NCBI GenBank assembly: GCA_041395205.1
Contig: JAWLAZ010000001.1
Span: 1,302,001-1,366,000, forward strand
Reading direction: 5' to 3'
DNA from: JAHEFU01 sp041395205
Lineage (GTDB): Bacteria > 4484-113 > JAFGCY01
DNA length: 64,000 nucleotides
Shown one piece after another: positions 10,176 to 18,722 of the stretch. The notes below the pieces were generated by a model. That model saw nothing but the letters and a program-made list of their open reading frames with translations. It was not told where the DNA came from and ran no database searches. The translations under genes were made by a program, and so were the position numbers. The stretch's first letter is position 1; each line of letters begins with the position of its first letter.

Positions 10176-10204
10176 ATGATAACAGAGCTGCCGCTGGCCT
10201 GCAA
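10176..10204 (-). promoter_or_regulatory. Likely hicBA promoter
   Basis: On the minus strand TTGCAG (10204-10199) and TATCAT (10181-10176) are separated by 17 bp. This lies in the short gap between the end of pncC and the hicB start, giving the toxin-antitoxin pair its own transcription. Confidence 0.45.
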
Positions 10205-10223
10205 ACTGGGGTTGCTCCGGTAA

Positions 10224-10733
10224 TCAGACAGGCGCAGCCAGGCTGGCAATTCTCTCAAGCGCCTCGCACACCGTGGCAATCCGCACCTGTTCACGATTGC
10301 CGTCGAACTGGAAGCACTGTGTGTGCAGTTCCTCCGGGCTGAGCCAGGCGATCCAGACCGTGCCCACGGGTTTCTCCTCCGTGCCGCCACCCGGTCCGGC
10401 GATCCCGCTGACCGCCACGGCATAGTCGGAGTGGAAGCTGGCGCGGGCCCCCATTGCCATTTCGCGCACCGTCTGCTCACTGACCGCGCCGAATTCCGCG
10501 AGCGTATCCTGGCTGACGCCCAGCAGCTCCGTCTTGGCAAGGTTGGAATAGCTGACGATCCCGCCGGGGAAGACATCACTGCCGCCGGGCACGCTGGTCA
10601 GCGCCTGGGCGATCCAGCCCCCGGTGCAGCTCTCGGCGCATGCAATCGTCCGTCTGGCAACCGCCAGCCGGGCCACGAGTTTCGCGGCCAGCAGTTCCGC
10701 CGCCGCCTGGCTGTATTCCATGCCCTCGCTCAT
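10224..10733 (-). CDS. pncC: Nicotinamide-nucleotide amidase (CinA C-terminal domain)
   Basis: Stand-alone 169-residue CinA_C protein that deamidates NMN to nicotinate mononucleotide in pyridine-nucleotide recycling. Family motifs are all present: AESCTGG (33-39), GGIVSYSNLAK (57-67), GAVSEQTVREMA (82-93) and SGIAGPGGGTEEKPVGTV (109-126). Its start overlaps the end of the ROK kinase gene by four bases, so the two are translationally coupled. Confidence 0.92.
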   Translation of the reverse strand: MSEGMEYSQAAAELLAAKLVARLAVARRTIACAESCTGGWIAQALTSVPGGSDVFPGGIVSYSNLAKTELLGVSQDTLAEFGAVSEQTVREMAMGARASFHSDYAVAVSGIAGPGGGTEEKPVGTVWIAWLSPEELHTQCFQFDGNREQVRIATVCEALERIASLAAPV

Positions 10734-11632
10734 GCACTGCTCCCGGCCGCCGCCGCGAGGTAGCGCACGCTGCCCCAGGCGATGGCACTGGCGTTGTCAG
10801 CGGGGAAGATGATCTCAGGGCGCGGGGTGGTGCGCAGGCTGTGCATTGCCAGACGCTGCAGCGCCGCCGGCAGGAAATGCTCGCGCGCCCCGGCCAGCCC
10901 GCCGCCGATGTAGATCCGCTCAGGGTAGAAGATGTTGGTAAAACTTCCGAGCCCCGCCCCGAGGCATTCACCGTAGTGGAACCAGGCATCGCGCGCGGCC
11001 TGCTCACCGTTGCCGGCGGCGCTGGCAATCAGCTCCGGGCTGAGTGTGAGCCCGCCGCGCTCCTGGTAGTAGCGCTGGATCGCCGTGATGCAGCAGAGGC
11101 TCTCGAAGCTGCCGGGGATGCCTGTGTTGGCAGCCTCGCCATGCATGTCAAGCGTGATGTGCCCGCCCTCCGGGCTGGTGCCGCAGGCAGTGCCGAGCAG
11201 GCGGTCGCCGAGCCAGACCGCGGTGCCGAGCCCCGTGCCGAGCGTGAAGCCGCAGGCGATGCTGCCCGTTTCGGCCTCATCCTGCAGCACGCCGAGCAGG
11301 TAGGCGTCGGCATCATTGAGCACCTGCACCGGGCAGGCGAATTCCGTGCTGAGGAAGTCCGTGAGCGGGACCTCATCCCATTCGGTGTTGGGCGACATCA
11401 GGATCCGCCCGCGCTGCACCATCCCGCAGGTGCCGACGCCGATACAGGCCGGGCGTGAGTCCGAGGCGGGCAGGCATTCACGGATCAGCGCGGCGATGGC
11501 GCTGGCCACGGCCAGGCCGTCCCTGTCCTGCGGGACCGGCAGGCCATTGCGCCAGATCAGCGGGCGGCCGCCTTCCCAGCAGCCGATCTTCACGGAGGTC
11601 CCGCCGATGTCAACTCCCACGGAGAAGCTCAT
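10730..11632 (-). CDS. ROK-family sugar kinase lacking the zinc motif
   Basis: ATP-dependent sugar kinase of the ROK (repressor/ORF/kinase) family, probably acting on glucose or a related hexose. It shows the phosphate-1 loop DIGGTSVK (8-15), the NDADA segment (106-110) with the catalytic Asp, the phosphate-2 strand LGTGLGTAVW (131-140) and EGGHIT (155-160). The usual zinc site after the His (CxCGxxGCxE) is replaced by a Cys-poor stretch, GEAANTGIPGSFESL, so the structural zinc is probably absent. At 300 residues and with no HTH it is a kinase, not a repressor. It is followed with a four-base overlap by pncC and preceded closely by the PKD gene. Confidence 0.87.
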   Translation of the reverse strand: MSFSVGVDIGGTSVKIGCWEGGRPLIWRNGLPVPQDRDGLAVASAIAALIRECLPASDSRPACIGVGTCGMVQRGRILMSPNTEWDEVPLTDFLSTEFACPVQVLNDADAYLLGVLQDEAETGSIACGFTLGTGLGTAVWLGDRLLGTACGTSPEGGHITLDMHGEAANTGIPGSFESLCCITAIQRYYQERGGLTLSPELIASAAGNGEQAARDAWFHYGECLGAGLGSFTNIFYPERIYIGGGLAGAREHFLPAALQRLAMHSLRTTPRPEIIFPADNASAIAWGSVRYLAAAAGSSA

Positions 11633-11654
11633 GTTCTGAGTATAGCCGAGCCAT

Positions 11655-13298
11655 TCAGCTGAGGTTCAGCTCCAGCGAGGCATAGCCCTGGCTGCCGTCG
11701 TCACTGACAAGCCTCACGATCACGCTGTAGCGTCCGGCCTGGCTGAAGCTGTGCTCGTGGAAGGGTGTGGGCAGGGGTCCTGTGGTGCTGCTGAAGCCCT
11801 GCCCCTGGTCGTAGATCCTGAACTCGTAGGAAACGATGCTGCCATCCTCGATGGTGCTGCCCGAGGCATCGAAGCTGATCGTAAGCGGCACGCGACCGCT
11901 GAGCGTGCTGGCCTCGAGCAGGGCATCCGGGATATGCGCAATCACGCTGAAGTCCAGCGCAGCCAGATAGAGCTGTTCCGCGTCCGCGAACTCCAGCAGC
12001 TGCGTGCTGTCCAGGCCCTCCGTCGCGGCATCACTGATCAGCAGTGAACTGGCACCGCAGCCCAGGGCTTCCCAGGCACTCAGCTGCAGCAGACCCTGGC
12101 CGCTGTACCAGTTGCCCGTGCTGTAGTCGCGGAAGTCCAGCTCCCGCTCCGGCGTTTCGCGCAGTACTCCGGACAGCCAGACCTCGCCCGTGGAGGCTGC
12201 CGCCACGGAAGCCAGCCAGGCATCCTCATATGTTCCGGACGCATCATCCACCAGCAGACCGGCCTGCGGATAGTAGCCCACGAAGTGCAGCAGAAGCGGC
12301 ATGCTGACATGGTGGTCCAGCCACTGCGGATCCGGCGGGAAGGGAATCGTTGCCAGGCTGCCGCAGACGAAGAACTCGCCGTCCGCCGCCGCCACATCCC
12401 AGGCGGTGAGGAGCGCAGCACCGCGGCCATAGACGCCGTTGGCAAACAGGAAGCCGGCCGGGCCGCTGAACCACAGCAGGATCAGTTCACGCTCCTGCTC
12501 GATCCCGGCCAGGTACTGCGGATGGTCAGCGGCCACGCAGAGCAGGCCGGAGCCGTCGACCGCCAGGCTGCGCGGAAAGACATCCTCCCCGGGTATGCTC
12601 CAGACCCGGCTTGCGAGCAGGCTGCCGTCCACGGCGGAATACCACAGCAGCAGCGGGGCCACGGCGGAGGCGCTGAGCGGGCCGCTGTAGTCCGCCAGCA
12701 CGCAGATGGTGTTGCCATCCACGGCGATGTCCAGCCCGCTTTCGAAGGCCAGGTAGTCACTGCTCCAGCGCGAGGCCCAGAGCAGCTCACCCTCCGGGCT
12801 GAGTGCGCAGCTGAACACATACCCGCGCAACGGCAGGAAGCCCTCGGGGCCGGGCAGATCGTCATACTTCCAGGCCTGACCCGTGGCGTAGATCCTGCCG
12901 CTGCCATCAGTGGCCAGGGCCCGCAGGCGGATGCTGTAGTCCGCCCAGCTGATCTCACGCTGCCAGAGCGGGTTGCCTGAGCCTGAGAACCTGGCGACAC
13001 TCGCGGCGAGCGGGGCGTAACTCCCGGGCGGCAGGAAGCCGTAGTCGGCGGTGATGATGCAGTCCGGGCCGCTGGCAGCGATGGCCTGCGGGTATACATC
13101 CGCCCCGCGGCCCCAGAGCCGGGCCCAGGGCTCCTGTGGATCGGCATGCACCACGAGCGCACGGCTGCCGCCGGCAGCATGCCGCAGCAGCTGCCAGACC
13201 GCACCGTCCCCGGCGGGGTCCAGCTCCGGCAGGGCGGCCCGTGCGGTTGACAACAGAGCCAGCAGCAGCACCACGGCACTCAGCAGCATGAGCTTCAT
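11655..13298 (-). CDS. Exported propeller-like protein with C-terminal PKD domain
   Basis: A 547-residue secreted protein. The signal peptide is MKLMLLSAVVLLLALLSTARA. The middle holds repeated segments such as DGSGRIYATGQ and VDGSGLLCVAAD, a beta-propeller-like pattern. The final roughly 95 residues form a PKD domain (SGRVPLTISFDASGS then GRYSVIVRLVSDDGS). The start at 13298 is one base past the stop of the upstream lipoprotein, indicating translational coupling; an in-frame ATG at 13424 would lie inside that gene and hide the signal peptide. Likely extracellular; ligand unknown. Confidence 0.82.
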   Translation of the reverse strand: MKLMLLSAVVLLLALLSTARAALPELDPAGDGAVWQLLRHAAGGSRALVVHADPQEPWARLWGRGADVYPQAIAASGPDCIITADYGFLPPGSYAPLAASVARFSGSGNPLWQREISWADYSIRLRALATDGSGRIYATGQAWKYDDLPGPEGFLPLRGYVFSCALSPEGELLWASRWSSDYLAFESGLDIAVDGNTICVLADYSGPLSASAVAPLLLWYSAVDGSLLASRVWSIPGEDVFPRSLAVDGSGLLCVAADHPQYLAGIEQERELILLWFSGPAGFLFANGVYGRGAALLTAWDVAAADGEFFVCGSLATIPFPPDPQWLDHHVSMPLLLHFVGYYPQAGLLVDDASGTYEDAWLASVAAASTGEVWLSGVLRETPERELDFRDYSTGNWYSGQGLLQLSAWEALGCGASSLLISDAATEGLDSTQLLEFADAEQLYLAALDFSVIAHIPDALLEASTLSGRVPLTISFDASGSTIEDGSIVSYEFRIYDQGQGFSSTTGPLPTPFHEHSFSQAGRYSVIVRLVSDDGSQGYASLELNLS

Positions 13299-13299
13299 G

Positions 13300-14124
13300 T
13301 CAGTTCTCCCAGACGGAATGCAGGCCACTGATGCGCCGCCGCGGAGCGCTGGCCAGTGAGGCGGGATTGGACCAGCCGCCCTCGTCCGCGCTGCCGTCGT
13401 AGGGCCAGAGCGCATAGTTGGCAAACTCCAGGCTGTCGAGACGGATCACGAAGCGCGGGCGGTCGGCATTGCGGTGCAGGTGCGTGGTGACGCCGGCATT
13501 GCCGATATGCGTCCATTCCCCGTCGAGACTGTCCGCGCCGTAGACGGCGTAGCCCACGAGTGTCCCGCCGAAGTTGCGGCCGATCTCCGTCACGTCGGCG
13601 ATGTTGAGTTCGCCGTTGCCATCCCCGTCGGCACGCACGGCAGTGGGCCAGAGCGGGTCGCTGTCGCGCATGCCGTAGAGCTGGCCGAGCGGGGTCAGGT
13701 CGCTGATCGTCACCGAGCCGTTGAGGTCATAGTCCCCGCGGTTGCGGTAGCTCCAGCACAGCAGCCAGGGGCCGCTGCCGCTCAGGCGCAGGTCGCGCAC
13801 GAGGTTGTGTTCGCCGTAGGGCGTGAAGCTGGCCGTACGGTTGTCAAGGCTGAACAGGGCCGGTCCGGGCAGCGAAGGTTCTGTTGCCGGCAACTCGATG
13901 CTGCGCTCCAGCTCCGCAAGCAGTTCCTGCCAGAGCTGCGGGTCAACACCCTCCGGCACGGCGAGCGCCTCGGCGTCCGGCGCTGCGGGTTCCAGCGTTG
14001 GCAACTGGTGGCTGAGTGACTGCTGCCCAGGTGGCCTGCCGGCCTCCGCTGCGGGTTCATCCACGGCCGGAGTGCAGGCACTGAGCAATACGAGCACGCA
14101 CAATGAGGTAAGTCGCGCCTGCAT
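13300..14124 (-). CDS. Lipoprotein with dockerin-like EF-hand pair
   Basis: A 274-residue lipoprotein with lipobox LLSAC (Cys17). After a Pro/Ala/Glu-rich spacer it carries two calcium-loop repeats: GDYDLNGSVTISDLTPLGQL (about residues 130-150) and DGDGNGELNIADVTEIGRNF (about 163-183). This is the paired pattern of type I dockerins, which dock onto cohesins. The C-terminal part (VGYAVYGADSLDGEWTHIG) resembles a beta-sandwich. AGGAG six bases upstream favours ATG 14124 over ATG 14130. It probably heads an operon running to pncC. Confidence 0.8.
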   Translation of the reverse strand: MQARLTSLCVLVLLSACTPAVDEPAAEAGRPPGQQSLSHQLPTLEPAAPDAEALAVPEGVDPQLWQELLAELERSIELPATEPSLPGPALFSLDNRTASFTPYGEHNLVRDLRLSGSGPWLLCWSYRNRGDYDLNGSVTISDLTPLGQLYGMRDSDPLWPTAVRADGDGNGELNIADVTEIGRNFGGTLVGYAVYGADSLDGEWTHIGNAGVTTHLHRNADRPRFVIRLDSLEFANYALWPYDGSADEGGWSNPASLASAPRRRISGLHSVWEN

Positions 14125-14259
14125 TGCCATCTCCTAGAGGAAGCCTTCAGCATGTCATACCAGGGATGTGTGGCCGGAATCGCAGAAACAGAGTTAAATA
14201 CAGATAAAACAGAGTGAATATATCCGCAATGCCTGTCTCCCCGGCATGCGCCGGCCTGC

Positions 14260-15294
14260 TCAGTTGCCGGAGGTGTAGCTCTGCAGGGTGTAGCTCATCT
14301 GCGGGTTGCTGAAGCGCACGATACGGTGCGGTTCGAGGCGTTCCACGGAGTACTGCCAGATCTCATCGCCGACATGCATCGTCAGTTCCCAGCAGCCGTA
14401 GTCAACAAGCTCGGCGCTCTTGACGGTGGAGCGCTGCGGCTGCTGGATCGAGAGCACGCGGTTGGCCCGCTTCTGCGGATCGTAGAGCACGGCCTCCAGC
14501 GGCCAGTCCGTGCTTTCGTAATCGAGGCAGCGCACGATCGTGCCGAGCTGGTTCAGGTCAAACGAAAAGGGCAGCATGCGCGCGCGTTCCATGCCCGTGA
14601 TCCCGCCGACGTTCTGGCGAATGGTGATGCGGTCGAAGAGGTACTCCGCGCTGAGCGCTTCCTCGAGACCGAGCTCGAGCGCCTGCAGGCTGCGGCTTTC
14701 ACCCTCGGGGAGGATCTGGGTCTGCAGCGGGCGCAGGGTATCAAGCTGCATCTGGATCTCCGTGCGCTGGCGCGGCTCATACTCCTGGACCTGCACCACG
14801 CTGATCACGCGCCCGGCCAGGGCCTGCTCCTCGATGCTCGTGTGCACCGTGAGGAAGCCGCGCACCTCACCGCCGCGGGTCTGGACGATGTAGCGGGAGA
14901 GGTCCGGGTAGCCGGCGGGCAGCAGATGGTCGCGGGGGTTGTAGCCGCTGTTCTCGATGCGTTCGTAGTCGAGCGGCAGCAGCGGATTGAGGAAGGGGTC
15001 ATTGCGCGTGGCCTGGCGCTTGTAGGCGCGCTCCTCCTCATCCGTGTCGGGACGCAGCCGCGGCTTGATGCGGCGGTCCTCCTCGCTCTCGGGCTGCTCC
15101 AGCTCCAGCTGGCCGATGCCGCTGTCATCCTGCTGCGGGTCACCCTTCGCAGCGGGGTCATCCGCGGGGGGCGGGTCCTCCTCCTGGCGTGGCGGGGGGT
15201 CATCGGAATTCTGGCAATGCACGGCCGTGGCTCCCAGTCCGAGGCAGAACAGAACCAGGCAGCTCGCGAGCAGGCTGTGCAGCAGTCTTGGCAT
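14260..15294 (-). CDS. Exported protein with acidic Pro-rich linker, unknown function
   Basis: A 344-residue protein. The signal peptide covers about residues 1-27. A low-complexity Asp/Glu/Pro/Gln stretch follows (about 30-85), then a beta-rich domain to the end (YSVERLEPHRIVRFSNPQMS near the C-terminus) that is loosely reminiscent of periplasmic lipid-handling or DUF3108-type domains. I do not claim that family. It lies 15 bases after the TPR-like gene at 15310-16740, probably co-transcribed. Confidence 0.72.
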   Translation of the reverse strand: MPRLLHSLLASCLVLFCLGLGATAVHCQNSDDPPPRQEEDPPPADDPAAKGDPQQDDSGIGQLELEQPESEEDRRIKPRLRPDTDEEERAYKRQATRNDPFLNPLLPLDYERIENSGYNPRDHLLPAGYPDLSRYIVQTRGGEVRGFLTVHTSIEEQALAGRVISVVQVQEYEPRQRTEIQMQLDTLRPLQTQILPEGESRSLQALELGLEEALSAEYLFDRITIRQNVGGITGMERARMLPFSFDLNQLGTIVRCLDYESTDWPLEAVLYDPQKRANRVLSIQQPQRSTVKSAELVDYGCWELTMHVGDEIWQYSVERLEPHRIVRFSNPQMSYTLQSYTSGN

Positions 15295-15309
15295 CAGGTT
15301 GTCAGTTCC

Positions 15310-16740
15310 TCACTGGCCGCCGTAGACGGCGAGGCGCAGCACGATCATGATTATCGCAGCGGCCAGCACCATCCCGCCGAATCCGGCGACGAAGCGTGCG
15401 CGCTGTTCGCCCTCCAGCAGTTTCAGCGAGCCCTCGTGCTGGCTGCAGAAGTCGAACAGCGCATGCCCCACGGCACCCGCGGCCTGCAGGCCGTCGCGTC
15501 CGGTCAGGGCAGCACTGAGAGCCTGACTGCGGCCGGGCCACCATTGTTCGGCCTGGCGTACGCGCTGGCGGAACTGCCGGCCCTCGGTGGTGAGGTTCTC
15601 GCCATGCGGGGCGGGCACATTCTCGCCGCGGGCCACGGCACTGCGGTATTCGGAGATGCGGTGCTCGTCGGCCTTGCGCCGCAGCCAGCTCATCTCCCGC
15701 GGCTTGAGCGCGGCCACCGGATCGCGGTGGATGTCGAGCTTGCTCACGCGGCGGGCGTCACTGAACTCCGCCGCGTCGGGGACGTACATCATGTAGGGGT
15801 TGGCGCGCGCCATGCGTTCCAGTTCCGCCCCGCCCATGTGCAGGGCCTCCGTCAGCCAGCGCTCCTCGCGCTGCTGCTGGCTGCGGGCCACGGCGGGCGG
15901 CAGGACCTCGGCCGGGACCTCGCTGGAGATCGCCAGCGCCTCAAAGGGCATTTCACAGCGGTCGTATAGTTCGGCAAGCAGCAGCTTGCAGCGGGCCTGC
16001 AGATGCTGATTGGCACTGCGGATGCTGCGCACGCTGCGCGTCAGGGCGCGGGCGGCCTCGCGGTACTGCTCGCGGCGGCTGAGCGCATAGGCGAGGATCA
16101 GCGCCTGGTCGAGGGCCACGGCGTCCTCCTCCTCGGGATGCGCGCCCTGCAGGGCCTTGATGGCGCGGTCGAGCTCGCCGCGCTGCACCAGCAGGTAGCC
16201 GCCCAGCAGGCGCAGTTCGTCGCGCATGCCGTGGCGGCTGATCAGGTCGCGCACGTCCTCGAGCGCAGCCCCGCTTTCACCGCAGGCCCAGCGGGCCACG
16301 GCCAGCATCAGGCCCGCGCCGTAGTCATTGGGATAGACCGGGATCAGCACCGTGGGCGTGATCCTAAGGAGGATGCGCAGGCCGGGGTACATCCGGCGGA
16401 TGGCCTCACCGCAGTCGGTGTTCTCGCGCCCGAGTTGCTCTAGCGCATTGACGGCTTCCTGGGGACGGGCCATGGCCAGCGCGAAGGCTCCGGCCAGCAG
16501 ATGGGTGTCGCCCTGCAGGGATCCGCCGGCGGAGGCGCGGGCCGCGATCGCGGCGGCGCTGCGGGAGTCCCCGGCGGCGAGCTGGTCCAGGCAGTACAGC
16601 ACCTGCTTCTCGTCCCAGGGCATCAGCATCTCAACCAGCTTCGTGACGTGGTGCCGGGAGCGTGTCTCGCCCAGTCCCCGTCCCACATCCAGAGTGATAT
16701 GTGCCAGCTCCGGATGGCTGAATAGCCAGTTGTCCCACAT
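15310..16740 (-). CDS. TPR-like protein with C-terminal membrane anchor
   Basis: A 476-residue largely helical protein. Repeating helix pairs (for example LLGGYLLVQRGELDRAIKAL, then ALILAYALSRREQYREAARAL) mark TPR-like units over residues 50-270. Long charged helices follow, and a single hydrophobic segment near the end (FGGMVLAAAIIMIVLRLAVY) is a tail anchor. No N-terminal signal is seen, so the bulk probably faces the cytoplasm. It is divergent from the membrane protein at 16800, 60 bp away. Confidence 0.75.
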   Translation of the reverse strand: MWDNWLFSHPELAHITLDVGRGLGETRSRHHVTKLVEMLMPWDEKQVLYCLDQLAAGDSRSAAAIAARASAGGSLQGDTHLLAGAFALAMARPQEAVNALEQLGRENTDCGEAIRRMYPGLRILLRITPTVLIPVYPNDYGAGLMLAVARWACGESGAALEDVRDLISRHGMRDELRLLGGYLLVQRGELDRAIKALQGAHPEEEDAVALDQALILAYALSRREQYREAARALTRSVRSIRSANQHLQARCKLLLAELYDRCEMPFEALAISSEVPAEVLPPAVARSQQQREERWLTEALHMGGAELERMARANPYMMYVPDAAEFSDARRVSKLDIHRDPVAALKPREMSWLRRKADEHRISEYRSAVARGENVPAPHGENLTTEGRQFRQRVRQAEQWWPGRSQALSAALTGRDGLQAAGAVGHALFDFCSQHEGSLKLLEGEQRARFVAGFGGMVLAAAIIMIVLRLAVYGGQ

Positions 16741-16799
16741 CCCTAGATTCTAACACCGCCGCTCCTGATCCGGGCTGCCACAGTGTTAAGCTTGCGTGG

Positions 16800-17540
16800 A
16801 TGGCTGAGGACGCTCGCAGTACAGTGGAAGGGACAGCTGGGCCGGTGCGCGGCTGGCTGGAGGACTTCCGCCGGCGGCAGCAGAGCGCGGTCGACATAAT
16901 GCTGCTCACGGCGCTGCTGGCCTTCGTGTTCCTCGGACTGTCGATGCATATTGTCTGGTTCCATTTCGAGGGACCGGACTGGTATTACGGGGTGAGCGGG
17001 CCGGAATTCTTCATGCTGATGCTCGGCGTGCCGCTGCTGTGGTACGGTGCGGCGCTGGCACTGCGCAGCCAGGCCCTGCGCCGGCTGCGGCCCTGGCTGG
17101 CAAGGGGCCTGGAGGAGCACAACCTGCTGGGCAGCGAGCTGGGCACGGAACTGCTGGCGGGGGGCGATGGCGGCAGTTTCCGGCGCAGCCTTCTGCGCCT
17201 GAGCCGCAGCCTGCCGGGCTTCGTGAAACGCAAAGGCCTGCACAGCGGCGGTCCCTGGGAGCGGCTGGGACTGCTGAGCCTGCTGGCAGTGGTGCTGCTC
17301 GGCGGCTGGATCATGCTGCTGCATCTGAACTTCGGGCGCTGGTTTGAATACCCCCTGCTCTGCATGCTGCTGCTCGGGATGCTGCTGCAGTACCGCCTGC
17401 GCCTGGACGGGGCGGTCCAGCGCCTGGCCCTGGCGGATTACCTGCTCAGTGGTCTGGGCAGCAGCGGGGATGTGGACAGTGCGCGCCCGGTCCCAGCGCC
17501 ACCTCCGCCCAGGCCGCCGGCACCACGCCTGCCGGACTGA
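16800..17540 (+). CDS. Integral membrane protein, unknown function
   Basis: A 246-residue protein with four hydrophobic segments in two pairs (about residues 34-54, 69-88, 158-176 and 186-200). A soluble loop rich in Arg and Leu lies between the pairs, and the C-terminal tail is Pro-rich. No family is recognised. The start is ATG 16800. It is divergent from the tail-anchored TPR gene. Confidence 0.68.
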   Translation: MAEDARSTVEGTAGPVRGWLEDFRRRQQSAVDIMLLTALLAFVFLGLSMHIVWFHFEGPDWYYGVSGPEFFMLMLGVPLLWYGAALALRSQALRRLRPWLARGLEEHNLLGSELGTELLAGGDGGSFRRSLLRLSRSLPGFVKRKGLHSGGPWERLGLLSLLAVVLLGGWIMLLHLNFGRWFEYPLLCMLLLGMLLQYRLRLDGAVQRLALADYLLSGLGSSGDVDSARPVPAPPPPRPPAPRLPD

Positions 17541-17624
17541 GCACCTGAATATGCCCGGGGCATGACTCGTCCGGGATACTGCTCCGCTGCGCTGGGTAGA
17601 ATGATGTGCCCGCGGGAGGGATTG

Positions 17625-18320
17625 ATGAGATATCTGCCGATCAGCCTGTTTGTACTGCTGTGCCTGTGCACGGCGGCCCTTGCACATCCGAACCATGAAA
17701 GCGCACCGGACTTCGACTACCCCGGCGCCGTGAAGCGCATGCTCAAGGTCGACCTGAGCCCCGCGCTGGAGCTCGTGGACTACGTCGGCCCCGGTGACAA
17801 GGGCAGCACGGACTATGAGAAGAAGTACCTGAAGGAGCTGGCAGCGGCGGATGGCCCGCTGAAGGCGGACTGGAAGCTCAGCGTTGGCGAGCGCCGCCGT
17901 GTCTCACTCTGGAAACTGCCCGGCGGGCACGGCGTTGTCAGCCTGACGCAGCTCCTGCGCGAGGTGGAGAACTACTGGGACAAGTGGGGCACGCTGCCCC
18001 ACAGCGGGCCGGAGCTGTACTACGGCCTGATCAGCTGGGGCGGGCAGAAGAGCTGGCCGGAGCTGACACCGGAGGACGTGCTGCTGCGCTACTACCATGC
18101 GATCAACCCGGTGACCGGGAAGTTCTATGAGAACTTCAGCTCCGAGAAGTGGAGCCCCGGCGGGATCAGCATCAAGGTGGTGGATGACGACGAGGAAGTT
18201 GGCAGGTACTTCGCCGGCCAGAAGCTCAAGGGCAAGCCGGTGACGCGCTACATCCACGTGCGGATCTGGGGCGAGAAGCAGGGCACGCTGCTGTATGAGG
18301 AGCGGGTCCCGCGGACGTAG
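17625..18320 (+). CDS. Small exported protein, unknown function
   Basis: A 231-residue protein with signal peptide MRYLPISLFVLLCLCTAALA. The mature domain has many Trp, Tyr and Lys residues (YYGLISWGGQKSWPELTPED) and no recognised motif. ATG 17625 is chosen because GGGAGGG lies at 17614-17620 and the signal peptide begins there. The stop codon TAG is the first part of a 13-bp inverted repeat shared with the end of the convergent gene at 18720. Confidence 0.75.
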   Translation: MRYLPISLFVLLCLCTAALAHPNHESAPDFDYPGAVKRMLKVDLSPALELVDYVGPGDKGSTDYEKKYLKELAAADGPLKADWKLSVGERRRVSLWKLPGGHGVVSLTQLLREVENYWDKWGTLPHSGPELYYGLISWGGQKSWPELTPEDVLLRYYHAINPVTGKFYENFSSEKWSPGGISIKVVDDDEEVGRYFAGQKLKGKPVTRYIHVRIWGEKQGTLLYEERVPRT

Positions 18321-18722
18321 GGAGGTCCGGAGCAATCCGGACAAGGGAGGCCGGAATTTTTTCTGGCAACAGAGGGAGAGGAGCCCGCAGAGGGCTTGAC
18401 CAAGGAGCCCGCAGATGGCTTAACCACAGAGATCACAGAGAGCACAGAGCATTCCAAGGGTTTACTGGAGCCTTTGCTGAGAGTTGTTCAGTGTGTGATC
18501 GCCGCAGTCCCGCGCTGCAGTTTCGTTGTCAGAATGGATCGTGGCAACAGAGGGAGAGGAGCCCGCAGAGGGCTTGACCCCAGAGAGCTCAGATTTGCGC
18601 TGCAGGTTTCCACGGATCTCTTGTATGGAAACAGAAAATTCTCCGTGCTCGCTGTGTGCTCTGTGGTTCAAAACTCAGTGCACTCCTCTTCCTCCAGGCC
18701 CGACTGAAGCCGGACCTCCCTA
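18318..18722. repeat. Convergent intergenic element with 13-bp terminal inverted repeats
   Basis: The 0.4-kb gap between two convergent genes holds no credible gene. TAGGGAGGTCCGG at 18318-18330 recurs inverted at 18710-18722, so both copies include the stop codons of the flanking genes. Just inside the left end is a perfect 7-bp hairpin with a GCAA loop (18325-18342) followed by a six-T run, a possible terminator. The interior has a 37-bp exact direct repeat and purine-rich 'acagagagcacagag' text of a kind often seen in intergenic repeats. Confidence 0.6.
18365..18579 (+). repeat. 37-bp direct repeat pair
   Basis: A 37-base unit starting GGCAACAGAGGGAGAGGAG occurs identically at 18365-18401 and 18543-18579. 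A shorter third match, GGAGCCCGCAGATGGCTTA, follows the first copy directly. No open reading frame explains the conservation. Confidence 0.75.
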
